Assembly (NCBI GenBank): GCA_934102355.1
Contig: CAKOSO010000005.1
Coordinates: 1-59,300, forward strand
DNA from: an uncultured Bacilli bacterium
Lineage (GTDB): Bacteria > Bacillota_I > Bacilli_A > RF39 > UBA660
DNA length: 59,300 nucleotides
Direction of reading: 5' to 3'
Shown: positions 41,905-49,947 of the stretch, piece by piece
How the letters are laid out: every line of letters starts with the position of its first letter
Position numbering within the stretch: the stretch's first letter is position 1
Notes under the pieces: model-generated
What the model was told of the DNA's origin: nothing
The model's input: only the letters and a program-made list of their open reading frames with translations
Database searches by the model: none
Translations under genes and position numbers: made by a program

Positions 41905-42531
41905 TTATTTTATGCCTAAATAATCAATAATAATTGTTAATAATGAATTGGCAAAATATGAAGAAGACATAATATTTTCTAAATCTGGTGCTTTTAGAAA
42001 AATATTATTGCTTCCCAAATTTGTAAGTTCATATAAATTATCTGTATTGGTTACCGCTACGATACCTTGGCTGACAATCTGTGTTCCTGTTTCAGCATTT
42101 ACCCATTTGCTTGCTCCTACATAAATTAAATCTGTATCTTTTTGCTTAAATCCCAAAGTTATAAAATCAGTATCCGGATTAAACATATCGTCTTCTTTTT
42201 TTATTGTCGCTGATACGACAAAAGTTATTTTATAGTACCCAGGGACATTGAATTTAATGGTATTATCTTTATTTAAAGTTACTAAATCAGTAACATCCAA
42301 TTCTTTTCTTGTTATTGGTAGATTAGTTTCTTTCGCTACTTCTTTTCCTGCCCCTGCTTCATCATTAAAGGTAACTAAATATGCTGAACGTAGCACTGTA
42401 AAACTATCCTTTCCTTTTTCCCCTTGTGGCCCTCTATCTCCTTTTGGTCCGGCTGGACCAGGAATACCTATATATGTTATGTTATATGGCTTTGTCTTTT
42501 TCCTATAACAATCATCATTTTTTTCTATCAT
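41905..42531 (-). CDS. Collagen-like protein 1, short, with beta-rich head
   Basis: 208 residues. A short N-terminal segment (MIEKNDDCYRKKTKPYNITY) leads to a single brief collagen block, GIPGPAGPKGDRGPQGEKGK, and then a globular beta domain of about 160 residues with VPGYYKITFVVSATIKK and ending LLTIIIDYLGIK, similar in layout to C1q/TNF or BclA-type trimer heads. There is no signal peptide. It is the first gene of the cluster on this strand and is divergent from the L,D-transpeptidase. The ribosome site is GGAAG. Confidence 0.75.
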   Translation of the reverse strand: MIEKNDDCYRKKTKPYNITYIGIPGPAGPKGDRGPQGEKGKDSFTVLRSAYLVTFNDEAGAGKEVAKETNLPITRKELDVTDLVTLNKDNTIKFNVPGYYKITFVVSATIKKEDDMFNPDTDFITLGFKQKDTDLIYVGASKWVNAETGTQIVSQGIVAVTNTDNLYELTNLGSNNIFLKAPDLENIMSSSYFANSLLTIIIDYLGIK

Positions 42532-42551
42532 ATTCTTCTTCCTTTCTATTA

Positions 42552-42560
42552 TATTCTATG
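42552..42560 (-). promoter_or_regulatory. CATAnnnTA element
   Basis: Minus strand CATAGAATA followed by TAATAGAAAGGAAG, 20 nt before the start codon at 42531. A CCATAGC lies 13 bp upstream, at the distance of a sigma-E -35 (ATA core). Confidence 0.5.
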
Positions 42561-42629
42561 AAACTTTACACTTGCTATGGAGGACAAAAAAATATTTTTA
42601 GACTTTTTAATGTTTTTTTTAGCATATGA

Positions 42630-42638
42630 TGTTATACT
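42630..42638 (+). promoter_or_regulatory. Extended -10 promoter of the L,D-transpeptidase gene
   Basis: TGTTATACT at 42630-42638, 24 bp before the start codon; weak -35. A GGAGGAG site follows. Confidence 0.5.
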
Positions 42639-42662
42639 TTTTTTAGAATAGGAGGAGTTTAA

Positions 42663-43616
42663 TTGAATAAAAAAGTGTTGTTTATTATTATAACCCTGTA
42701 CTGTGTAGGTTTTGCGTTTTTACTTATTTATGCTTTTTTCTTTATATTATCCTATTTTTCAATTCCTAAAATTGAACTTGTTGGAGAAAAAACAATTGAA
42801 CTAAATATAGGAGAATCATATATAGAAAAAGGTGCTAAAGCATATGAAAATAATGAAGATATTTCTTCAAAAATTAAAATAATTGGTAATGTTGATACTT
42901 CTAAAGTTGGTAAATACGAGGTAATTTACACTATTTCTAATAGAAATAATAAAGCTAAAAGAAGTGTTAAAAGAAATATAATTGTAGTTGATAATGTTCC
43001 TCCAGTTATAAAACTTAATGGGGAAGAAAAAATTACTATTTATATAGGTTCTAATTTTAAAGATCCAGGTGCTAGTGCTATTGATAATGTTGATGGCGAT
43101 ATTTCTTCAGAAATAGTAACTACTGGTAATGTTGATTTTTCTACAGCCGGTCAATATAAACTTGTTTATTCAGTAAGTGATAGAAAAGGAAATGTTGCTG
43201 CAACTGAAAGAATAGTAGAAGTAAAGGAAAGTAAACATCTTTATAAAGGACAAACTACCTATGTTCTTGTTTCTATAAACGAACAAAAATTATGGTTCTA
43301 TTATAACGATGAGTTAATTATTGCAAGTAATATTGTTACTGGGAGCAAAGGTGTTAATGATACTCCTAGAGGAACATTTTATATTTACTCTAAAGCTACA
43401 AATACTTATTTGGTTGGACCTGATTATAAATCTTATGTTAACTATTGGATGGCTATAACTGGAGATATTGGATTACATGATGCTTTATGGCAAAGTAATT
43501 TTGGTGGATCTGTTTATACTTATTCTGGTTCCCATGGATGTATAAATCTTCCATATGAAACAGCAAAAATTATTTATAATATGGCTCCAGTAGGAACTCT
43601 TGTTGAAGTATATTAA
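42663..43616 (+). CDS. L,D-transpeptidase (YkuD) with two DUF5011-like Ig domains
   Basis: Extracytoplasmic enzyme that forms 3-3 peptidoglycan cross-links or modifies wall peptides. 317 residues. A TTG start is used (GGAGGAG site). Membrane anchor at about 5-32, then two repeated beta domains (about 38-110 and 112-190), each with IxxxGxxYxxxGAxAxDNxDGDIS-like blocks. The YkuD catalytic domain (about 198-317) has SGSHGCINLP with the catalytic cysteine and an upstream GLHDA histidine. It ends in a strong terminator. It is separate from the collagen cluster, to which it is divergent. Confidence 0.92.
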   Translation: MNKKVLFIIITLYCVGFAFLLIYAFFFILSYFSIPKIELVGEKTIELNIGESYIEKGAKAYENNEDISSKIKIIGNVDTSKVGKYEVIYTISNRNNKAKRSVKRNIIVVDNVPPVIKLNGEEKITIYIGSNFKDPGASAIDNVDGDISSEIVTTGNVDFSTAGQYKLVYSVSDRKGNVAATERIVEVKESKHLYKGQTTYVLVSINEQKLWFYYNDELIIASNIVTGSKGVNDTPRGTFYIYSKATNTYLVGPDYKSYVNYWMAITGDIGLHDALWQSNFGGSVYTYSGSHGCINLPYETAKIIYNMAPVGTLVEVY

Positions 43617-43648
43617 AAAATAGCATTCTCTTCGAATGCTATTTTAAT
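43616..43648. terminator. Bidirectional terminator
   Basis: AAAATAGCATTC-TCTTC-GAATGCTATTTT between the convergent L,D-transpeptidase and nrdG genes; flanked by A and T runs. Confidence 0.9.
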
Positions 43649-44121
43649 ATTAATTTATTTTCTTTTAAACTTCGTTGTACGTCAATTACTCTTTGGTTTG
43701 ATGAACCCTTCCATTTTAAGTTTGGACTGTGAAGTTCTTCTTTGAATAAGCCATCTACTATTACATCAATATATTTTAAATTTTCATGTTTTAGTTTTTC
43801 AAATTCAAATCCAGTCCATACCCAAACATCTTTATTTGGATACTTTTCTTTAAATTGTTTTGCTAATTTTAGAGTTCCATCAATGTTTTTTGGGTGCATT
43901 GGCTCTCCACCAAGAATTGATAATCCTCTTATTGTATCTTTATCTGCTAATGCAAGTACTTTATTAATGGTATCTTCTGTAAATTCTTTTCCTCCATTAA
44001 AATCATGTGTTTCTTTGTTGAAACAATTCGGACAGTTAAATGTACATCCCTGCATAAATATTGAAATTCTTATTCCAGGGCCATTTGATATATCCATTTT
44101 TCTTATTTTATTATATCTCAT
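43639..44121 (-). CDS. nrdG: Anaerobic ribonucleotide reductase activating protein
   Basis: Radical SAM enzyme that installs the glycyl radical on NrdD. 160 residues with the CTFNCPNC cluster motif (C-x3-C-x2-C), SILGGEPM and VWTGFEFEKL. It starts inside the nrdD stop codon (ATGA, 4-bp overlap), a coupled pair. Implies deoxynucleotide synthesis without oxygen. Confidence 0.95.
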   Translation of the reverse strand: MRYNKIRKMDISNGPGIRISIFMQGCTFNCPNCFNKETHDFNGGKEFTEDTINKVLALADKDTIRGLSILGGEPMHPKNIDGTLKLAKQFKEKYPNKDVWVWTGFEFEKLKHENLKYIDVIVDGLFKEELHSPNLKWKGSSNQRVIDVQRSLKENKLILK

Positions 44122-46280
44122 TCTTCCTCAAGATCCTTATTATCAACATGAATTACTCTTTCTTTTATTTCTTGTGTTCTTCCTTTATTCCAGAAGTTAC
44201 TTCCAATATATCCACATGTACGACGTGCTACATTTAATGTTGCATGATCTCTGTTGCCACAATTTGGACAATACCATTCTAGGTTATCATCTAGTAGTAT
44301 TTCACCATCATATCCACAAGCTTGACAATAGTCTGACTTTGTATTTAATTCTGCATACATGATATTGTCATATATAAATTTGATTATTTCCATTACTGCA
44401 TCAATATTGTTAGTTAAGTTTGGTGTTTCTACATATGATATAGCTCCACCTGGAGATAGGTTTTGAAACTCACTTTCTAATTTTAGTTTTGTAAATGCGT
44501 CTATCTCTTCAAATACGGGAACATGATATGAATTAGTAATATAATCTCTATCTGTTATTCCTTTTATTACTCCAAAACGTTTTTTAAGAGCTTTGGCAAA
44601 TTTATATGTTGTTGATTCAATTGGTGTACCATAAACACTATAATCTATGTTTTCCTCTTTTTTCCATTCTTTACATTTATCATTTAATCTTTGCATTACA
44701 GCAAGACCAAATTCTTTTCCTTTTCCGTTATCTGTGTGACTATTTCCAGTCATGTATTTAACACATTCATAAAGTCCAGCGTAACCTAATGATATAGTTG
44801 AATATCCTCCATGCAATAATGGATGAATACTTTCTCCTCTTTCAAGTCTTGCTAAAGCTCCATGTTGCCATAGTATTGGTGCAACATCTGATGTTGCATT
44901 GCTTAATCTTTCATGCCTTTTTTGTAATGCTTTATGACATAGTTCTAGTCTTTCATCAAGTATTTTCCAGAATAATTCTGGATCTTTTTCAGATGATAAT
45001 GCAACATCAACAAGGTTTATTGTTACAACACCTTGATTAAATCTTCCATAATATTTTGGTTTCCCATCTTTATCAACATATGGTGTTAAGAAACTTCTAC
45101 AACCCATGCATGGATAGCAGTTTCCATTTCCGTTTTTATCTTTCTTTAACTCTAACATTACTTTTTCAGAAATGTAATCTGGTACCATACGTTTTGCAGT
45201 ACATTTTGCTGCTAATTCTGTTAAATAATAGTATTTGCTATCTTCATGAATGTTGTCTTCCTCAAGAATATATAGTAATTTTGGAAATGCTGGTGTTATA
45301 TATACACCTTTTTCATTCTTCATTCCTAAAATACGTTGTTCTAAAATTTCTTTGATTATAAGTGCTAATTCTTCTTTATATTCTTCTGTTTCTCCTAAAT
45401 ATAAACATACACTTAAGAAAGGTGCTTGTCCGTTTGTTGTAGTCATTGAATTAATTTGATATTGAAATGTTTGTACTCCATCTTTTATTTCCTTAAGCAA
45501 GTCTTCTTTAGCAAACTTTTCACACTGTTCTTTGCTTAATCCCCAGTCTTTATACTTTTTTAAGTATCTCTTATGACTTTCTCTTACAAATGGTGCAAGA
45601 TGTGTCATTGTAACTGTAGCCCCACCATATTGACTTGATGATGCTGCTGTTATAATTTGGGTAGCTATTGTCATAGCTGTTAAGAATTTATGAGGTTTTT
45701 CAATCATTACGCCATTTATATTTGTACCGTTTTGAAGCATATCTTCAAGGTTAATCAAATCACAGTTATGTAATGCATTTTGTGCAAAATAGTCTGCGTC
45801 ATGGAAATGAATTATTCCTTCATCATGAGCTTTCACTATATCTTCTGAAAGCAAAAATCTTCTTGTTATATCTGTACTCGTAACACCTGCTATATAATCT
45901 CTTTGAGTTGTTACTACTTTTGCATCTTTATTTGAATTTTCAGTATTCCAATATTCACTTTCGCCATCAATGAGTTCTTTTATTGATTGGTCAGTTGTGT
46001 TTGATTTTCTTACTAGTTCTCGTGTGTATCTATAAACAATGTATTTTTTTGCCAAATCGTACTTTCCAAAACTCATTAATTTCTTTTCAATTATGTCTTG
46101 GATATCTTCAACAAGAAGCCTTTTCTTATTTAAAGATTCAATGTATTTAATTATTTCTTTTATTTCTGCATCAGTCGCTCTTTCTTTTTTTTCTACTTCA
46201 TTATTCGCTTTACTAATAGCTATTTTAATTTTTTCTCTATCATAATCAACAATAGAACCATCTCTTTTTACAATTTTCAT
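44118..46280 (-). CDS. nrdD: Anaerobic ribonucleoside-triphosphate reductase
   Basis: Class III ribonucleotide reductase, 720 residues. N-terminal ATP cone (MKIVKRDGSIVDYDREKIK, about 1-90). The catalytic barrel includes NGNCYPCMGCRSFLTPY and FNQGVVTINL. The C-terminal zinc site CQACGYDGE...CPNCG is followed by the glycyl radical site RRTCGYIGSNFWN. It starts at ATG 46280 after AGGAGG. Its promoter region holds a perfect 14-bp palindrome. Confidence 0.97.
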   Translation of the reverse strand: MKIVKRDGSIVDYDREKIKIAISKANNEVEKKERATDAEIKEIIKYIESLNKKRLLVEDIQDIIEKKLMSFGKYDLAKKYIVYRYTRELVRKSNTTDQSIKELIDGESEYWNTENSNKDAKVVTTQRDYIAGVTSTDITRRFLLSEDIVKAHDEGIIHFHDADYFAQNALHNCDLINLEDMLQNGTNINGVMIEKPHKFLTAMTIATQIITAASSSQYGGATVTMTHLAPFVRESHKRYLKKYKDWGLSKEQCEKFAKEDLLKEIKDGVQTFQYQINSMTTTNGQAPFLSVCLYLGETEEYKEELALIIKEILEQRILGMKNEKGVYITPAFPKLLYILEEDNIHEDSKYYYLTELAAKCTAKRMVPDYISEKVMLELKKDKNGNGNCYPCMGCRSFLTPYVDKDGKPKYYGRFNQGVVTINLVDVALSSEKDPELFWKILDERLELCHKALQKRHERLSNATSDVAPILWQHGALARLERGESIHPLLHGGYSTISLGYAGLYECVKYMTGNSHTDNGKGKEFGLAVMQRLNDKCKEWKKEENIDYSVYGTPIESTTYKFAKALKKRFGVIKGITDRDYITNSYHVPVFEEIDAFTKLKLESEFQNLSPGGAISYVETPNLTNNIDAVMEIIKFIYDNIMYAELNTKSDYCQACGYDGEILLDDNLEWYCPNCGNRDHATLNVARRTCGYIGSNFWNKGRTQEIKERVIHVDNKDLEEE

Positions 46281-46306
46281 AAAATTACCTCCTACTTTAT
46301 GTTTTT

Positions 46307-46348
46307 AGTATAGCGTTTCAAAAAGCGAAATATTGTTGCAATTGCAAC
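46307..46348 (-). promoter_or_regulatory. nrdDG promoter region with 14-bp palindrome
   Basis: TATACT (46307-46312, minus strand) with a poor -35. GTTGCAATTGCAAC at 46335-46348 is a perfect palindrome at the upstream edge of the -35 region, a fit place for a regulator. It does not look like the usual NrdR box. Confidence 0.5.
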
Positions 46349-46387
46349 TTTTTGCTGTTTTTTGTCTTTTTTCTTTTTTTTATATTT

Positions 46388-46419
46388 TAAAACCCCTATT
46401 TCATGGGGTTTCTGTTTTT
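46388..46419 (-). terminator. Terminator after lgt
   Basis: AAACCCC / GGGGTTT hairpin with an 8-nt loop. On the minus strand it is followed by TAAAATAT, and on the plus strand by CTGTTTTTTT. Confidence 0.65.
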
Positions 46420-46431
46420 TTAATTAGTCTG

Positions 46432-47238
46432 TCAATTGACAGTTGCTTTTATTTTATTTTTACTTTTTTTGTTTTTTATAAGTAAGATTATTGTTACTAT
46501 TACTATAATTAAAATGCTTATAAGTTGTGATGTTGAAAAAATCCAAAATTTTCCTCTGTATGTATCTCCTCTTAAAAATTCAAGTAAAAAACGAATTACT
46601 GCATATGAATATAAATATATATACATTAAATTTGATTTGAATTTTTCTTTCTTAAAGAATTTATTTAGAACTAAAAACAGTATAAAGTTTAGAAAAGCTT
46701 CTAGTAATTGAACTGGAAATCTCGATATATTATTGGCACTTTCTACTATGGCATTATGATATGTAAATCCAAATTTTGATGGAATACCATAACAACATCC
46801 ACCTAGAAAACATCCAATTCTTGCAAATGAATGAAATAATGGTATTGTAGGAGCCATAATATCATAATAATCGCTATCTAGTTTTTTCTTTTTAGCATAT
46901 ATTAAGCCCGCTATTATTCCACCAATTAATCCACCATAAAATACCTGGCCTGAGAATAATACTAATAAATCTTTAGCAAACGAAATAAATCCACTATATT
47001 GTTTTATATTTTTAAAAATATTTATAATTTCTCCAAAATTTACTATTCCGTATAAAAGATGTCCTCCTATAAATACTCCAATTGTTGCAATTAGTAGCAT
47101 AAAAATTACTTCGTTATCATCTTTTTTCTTTTTATTTATTGCTCTAGTTGCATATATTCCTGATACAAATATACCTACCAATGCCATAATTGCATACGTT
47201 GGTATTTCTCGATTAAAAATTTTAATAATAGGATACAT
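46432..47238 (-). CDS. lgt: Prolipoprotein diacylglyceryl transferase
   Basis: Transfers diacylglycerol from phosphatidylglycerol to the lipobox cysteine of prolipoproteins. 268 residues, about seven membrane helices. Recognisable parts are IPTYAIMALVGIF at the start, GQVFYGGLIGGIIAGLIYAKK, FHSFARIGCFLGGCCYG (the arginine/glycine motif in the variant common in clostridia) and SRFPVQLLEAFLNFILF. ATG 47238 follows GAGGTG. Its substrate is made through PgsA. Confidence 0.9.
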   Translation of the reverse strand: MYPIIKIFNREIPTYAIMALVGIFVSGIYATRAINKKKKDDNEVIFMLLIATIGVFIGGHLLYGIVNFGEIINIFKNIKQYSGFISFAKDLLVLFSGQVFYGGLIGGIIAGLIYAKKKKLDSDYYDIMAPTIPLFHSFARIGCFLGGCCYGIPSKFGFTYHNAIVESANNISRFPVQLLEAFLNFILFLVLNKFFKKEKFKSNLMYIYLYSYAVIRFLLEFLRGDTYRGKFWIFSTSQLISILIIVIVTIILLIKNKKSKNKIKATVN

Positions 47239-47269
47239 ATTTTCACCTCTTTTTTATTATAACAAACAA

Positions 47270-47302
47270 AAAAAGCTTTGTAAAAAGATTTACAAGGCTT
47301 TT
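47270..47302 (-). terminator. Terminator after the DUF4190-like gene
   Basis: AAAAGC-TTTGTAAA / TTTACAAG-GCTTTT stem with a 4-nt loop; a T run follows on the minus strand. Confidence 0.85.
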
Positions 47303-47312
47303 ATCTTATTAA

Positions 47313-47591
47313 TTATTGCGCTGCAGCAGCACATCCTAAAGCTCCAAGAGCACAAACTGTACATAAAACTACGATTCCAGATAGAACTACACCAATAATT
47401 GATAAAACTAATCCTGCTGTTGCCATTCCTTTTCCAGTTCCAATTTTACGTCCTTTAGCACTTAGAACGATACCAACGATTCCTGCTGGTAGTGCTACAT
47501 AGGTAAGATATGGTATCCATGGGAATACGATTGATATAATACCAAGAACTAAACCAACTATTGCTAAAGAGTTTGATTGTTTGTTTTCCAT
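47313..47591 (-). CDS. DUF4190-like small membrane protein
   Basis: 92 residues. After MENKQSNSLAI it has two hydrophobic helices (about 8-45 and 55-88) joined by a basic loop, SAKGRKIGTGKGMATAGLV, which is typical of DUF4190 proteins. The tail is Cys/Ala-rich (CTVCALGALGCAAAAQ). Function unknown. ATG 47591 with AGGAGG is chosen over the upstream in-frame ATG. It is a single-gene unit with its own promoter and terminator. Confidence 0.75.
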   Translation of the reverse strand: MENKQSNSLAIVGLVLGIISIVFPWIPYLTYVALPAGIVGIVLSAKGRKIGTGKGMATAGLVLSIIGVVLSGIVVLCTVCALGALGCAAAAQ

Positions 47592-47621
47592 AATTAACCT
47601 CCTATTCATAATTATGATTTG

Positions 47622-47650
47622 ATTATAACGAAAATAATATTATTTGTCTA
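47622..47650 (-). promoter_or_regulatory. Promoter of the DUF4190-like gene
   Basis: Minus strand TAGACA (47645-47650), 17-bp spacer, TATAAT (47622-47627). Confidence 0.7.
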
Positions 47651-47696
47651 CAATTTTTGACATTTATTTTTACATTATACACTAAAGTATATGTAT

Positions 47697-48728
47697 TTAA
47701 CTTTTATTTTTTAACAATATTTCAATTGTTTTTTCTTTGTTGCTTCTTTTTATTAGCACTCTTATTTTTTCTCCAATATTGTATTTATATAATTGATATT
47801 TAAAATGTGTATTGTCTTTTATTTCAACATCATTTATCTTTTTTATAATATCTCCTTGTCTTAAACCAGACTTATATGCTTCTGATGTCTCATCTACTGA
47901 TACAACGAAAATCACATTCTCATTGTTTTCGTTTTTTTCATATATAGATATTCCAAGATATGGCCTTTCAACTTTTTCTCCATCAATAAATTTATTTGCA
48001 TATTCTTTTGCTATTTCTATAGGAATTGCAAATCCCATACCTTCTATATTAGAGCTTGCAAGTTTCATATTTGTTATGCCTATTACCTCTCCATTTGAAT
48101 TGCAAAGTGGACCTCCACTATTTCCTTCATTTATTGCTGCATCTGTTTGTAATACTTCCATTAAATGAGCTTGTTTGTTTTCATCAAGTACTTCAACTTC
48201 TCTATTTTTTCCAGAAATTATTCCTCTTGTTACTGTCCATGAATAAGTTGATGCATCAATTGGTGCTCCAACTGCAAATGCTGTATCACCTACTCTTAAA
48301 TCTTCTGAACTGCCTATTGATGCTACTTGTATAACGTAGTTTTTAGGAATTGATAATACCGCAATGTCAGAATATGAATCTTGACCAATTACTTTTGCTT
48401 CTACATTATTCCCATTTGTTAATATAACTTTTATTTCTGTTGAATTTTTTATTACATGGTAATTAGTAAGTATATAACCATTCGAGTCAAACACAAATCC
48501 AGTTCCGGTAGAGTATAATTTCCCATTTATATAGCTTTCAACAGTAACTACTGAATCATATACTTTTTCCACTGAATCCGCAATTCCTGTATCTGTTACA
48601 GTTACTTCCTTACTTACTTTTTCTGTTACTTTATTTGATAAATAATATTTGTAAAATAATAAGAATGCTAAAATACAAATACATAAAGTTAATATAATGC
48701 TAATAAATATATTTTTTTTATTTTTCAT
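47697..48728 (-). CDS. HtrA/DegP-type serine protease
   Basis: Membrane-anchored quality-control protease acting outside the cell. 343 residues: N-terminal membrane helix (about 7-28), trypsin-like domain with His in LTNYHVI, Asp in YSDIAVL and Ser in NEGNSGGPL, and one PDZ domain (about 255-340, SGLRQGDIIKKINDVEI). It is divergent from a Clp-type AAA+ gene, with a 255-bp intergenic region containing a long inverted repeat. Confidence 0.93.
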   Translation of the reverse strand: MKNKKNIFISIILTLCICILAFLLFYKYYLSNKVTEKVSKEVTVTDTGIADSVEKVYDSVVTVESYINGKLYSTGTGFVFDSNGYILTNYHVIKNSTEIKVILTNGNNVEAKVIGQDSYSDIAVLSIPKNYVIQVASIGSSEDLRVGDTAFAVGAPIDASTYSWTVTRGIISGKNREVEVLDENKQAHLMEVLQTDAAINEGNSGGPLCNSNGEVIGITNMKLASSNIEGMGFAIPIEIAKEYANKFIDGEKVERPYLGISIYEKNENNENVIFVVSVDETSEAYKSGLRQGDIIKKINDVEIKDNTHFKYQLYKYNIGEKIRVLIKRSNKEKTIEILLKNKS

Positions 48729-48849
48729 ATGTTCTCCTTATCTTTATTATTCTTTACACTTTTATAATTTTTATTGTCATATTTTGTCTTGTTAAAAATT
48801 TAGTTTTTTTATTTCATAAAAATAAACTTATTAATGCATAGTTATGGAC

Positions 48850-48883
48850 TTACAGTTAATATTGCGTAAATATTTTACTGTAA
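48850..48883. repeat. Long inverted repeat between htrA-like and AAA+ genes
   Basis: TTACAGTTAATATT and AATATTTTACTGTAA pair around GCGTA with one bulged base. It lies about 120 bp from the htrA-like start and 100 bp from the AAA+ start and upstream of the AAA+ promoter. It could be a regulator site or an RNA hairpin. Not CIRCE or CtsR. The rest of 48729-48923 is AT-rich with no clear feature. Confidence 0.6.
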
Positions 48884-48923
48884 ATTTGTTATTTATTTTT
48901 TGTTAATATTGGCTATTTAATTA

Positions 48924-48952
48924 TTGTATAAATTGTTAAAATTTTATATACT
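48924..48952 (+). promoter_or_regulatory. Promoter of the AAA+ gene
   Basis: TTGTAT (48924-48929), 17-bp spacer, TATACT (48947-48952). AAGGGATG precedes the start codon. Confidence 0.65.
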
Positions 48953-48983
48953 AATAATAGATATTTGTAAAGGGATGATAATC

Positions 48984-49913
48984 ATGGAAAATGAAAAGAC
49001 AAGTATTATAGATCGTTATGGTGATAACTTTACTGAGAAGGAATATATTACTAATCCTGCTATAGGAAGAAGTGAAGAAATTAAGAATTTGTGTTTAGTG
49101 TTATTAACACCGGATAAGTCTGCAATTCTTACTGGTAAACCTGGTATTGGTAAAACTGCTATTGTTGAAGGTTTAGCTTACCTTATTCAAAGAGATGAAG
49201 TACCAGATGCACTAAAAGGATATACAATTGTTAAGATTGATACACAAGCTTTAATGGGTACTGTAAAAGATACTGGTGATACTCGTATTCAAGCTTTAGT
49301 GGATGAGATAAAACAAAGACAAAAATTCATATTGTTTATAGATGAAATTCATACTCTTATAAATTCTAATAGTGATAGTTCTTTGGATTTTGCTAATATG
49401 TTTAAGACTGGTCTAGGAAGAGGAGATATTAAAGTAATTGGTGCTACTACATCCGATGAATATGAAAAATATATCTTAAGAGATAAAGCATTCACTAGAA
49501 GGTTTCAAAGAATAGATATTAAAGAACCTACTGAAGAAGAAACAGTTCAAATACTAATGGGTTCATTAAAGAAGATTGAGTATAAGACTAAAGCTAAAAT
49601 GGCTTATACAAACTTTATTCAAGAAAAAATAATGAGGTTTATTGTTGAAGTAAATAAAGAATTTAATAGAGTTTATGAAACTGCTGGTAGATATCCAGAT
49701 GTTGCATTAACTATGTTATCACAAGCTTTTTCTGAAGCTATATTTAATAATGAAAAGGTTGTTACTATTGAGCATGTGGAAAAAGCTATATTAAATTCTA
49801 AAACTATATATCCTGATGTAATAAAAAAGGCTATTCCTAAGCTTCATAAAGAATTTGAACAACAATTTGAGCAAGAAAAGGAATTAAAAAAAGACTTTTA
49901 TTACAATGAATAA
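48984..49913 (+). CDS. Single-domain Clp-type AAA+ ATPase
   Basis: 309 residues. It matches the first ATPase domain (D1) of ClpA/ClpB/ClpC: NPAIGRSEEIKNL, Walker A GKPGIGKTAIVEGLA, Walker B FILFIDEIHTLI, VIGATTSDEYEKYI and the arginine-finger region KAFTRRFQRI. It lacks the Clp N domain, the second ATPase domain and any ClpP-binding loop, so it is not a protease chaperone of the normal kind. The C-terminal 90 residues are a helical lid and a charged tail. Function unknown; disassembly or remodelling of a specific partner is the simplest guess. ATG 48984 was chosen by its ribosome site. Confidence 0.85.
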   Translation: MENEKTSIIDRYGDNFTEKEYITNPAIGRSEEIKNLCLVLLTPDKSAILTGKPGIGKTAIVEGLAYLIQRDEVPDALKGYTIVKIDTQALMGTVKDTGDTRIQALVDEIKQRQKFILFIDEIHTLINSNSDSSLDFANMFKTGLGRGDIKVIGATTSDEYEKYILRDKAFTRRFQRIDIKEPTEEETVQILMGSLKKIEYKTKAKMAYTNFIQEKIMRFIVEVNKEFNRVYETAGRYPDVALTMLSQAFSEAIFNNEKVVTIEHVEKAILNSKTIYPDVIKKAIPKLHKEFEQQFEQEKELKKDFYYNE

Positions 49914-49924
49914 AAATCTTTAAG

Positions 49925-49947
49925 TGCTATTTATTAGCATTTTTTTT
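49925..49947. terminator. Terminator after the AAA+ gene
   Basis: TGCTA-TTTAT-TAGCA followed by eight T residues on the plus strand. It overlaps the end of the convergent hydrogenase gene. Confidence 0.75.
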
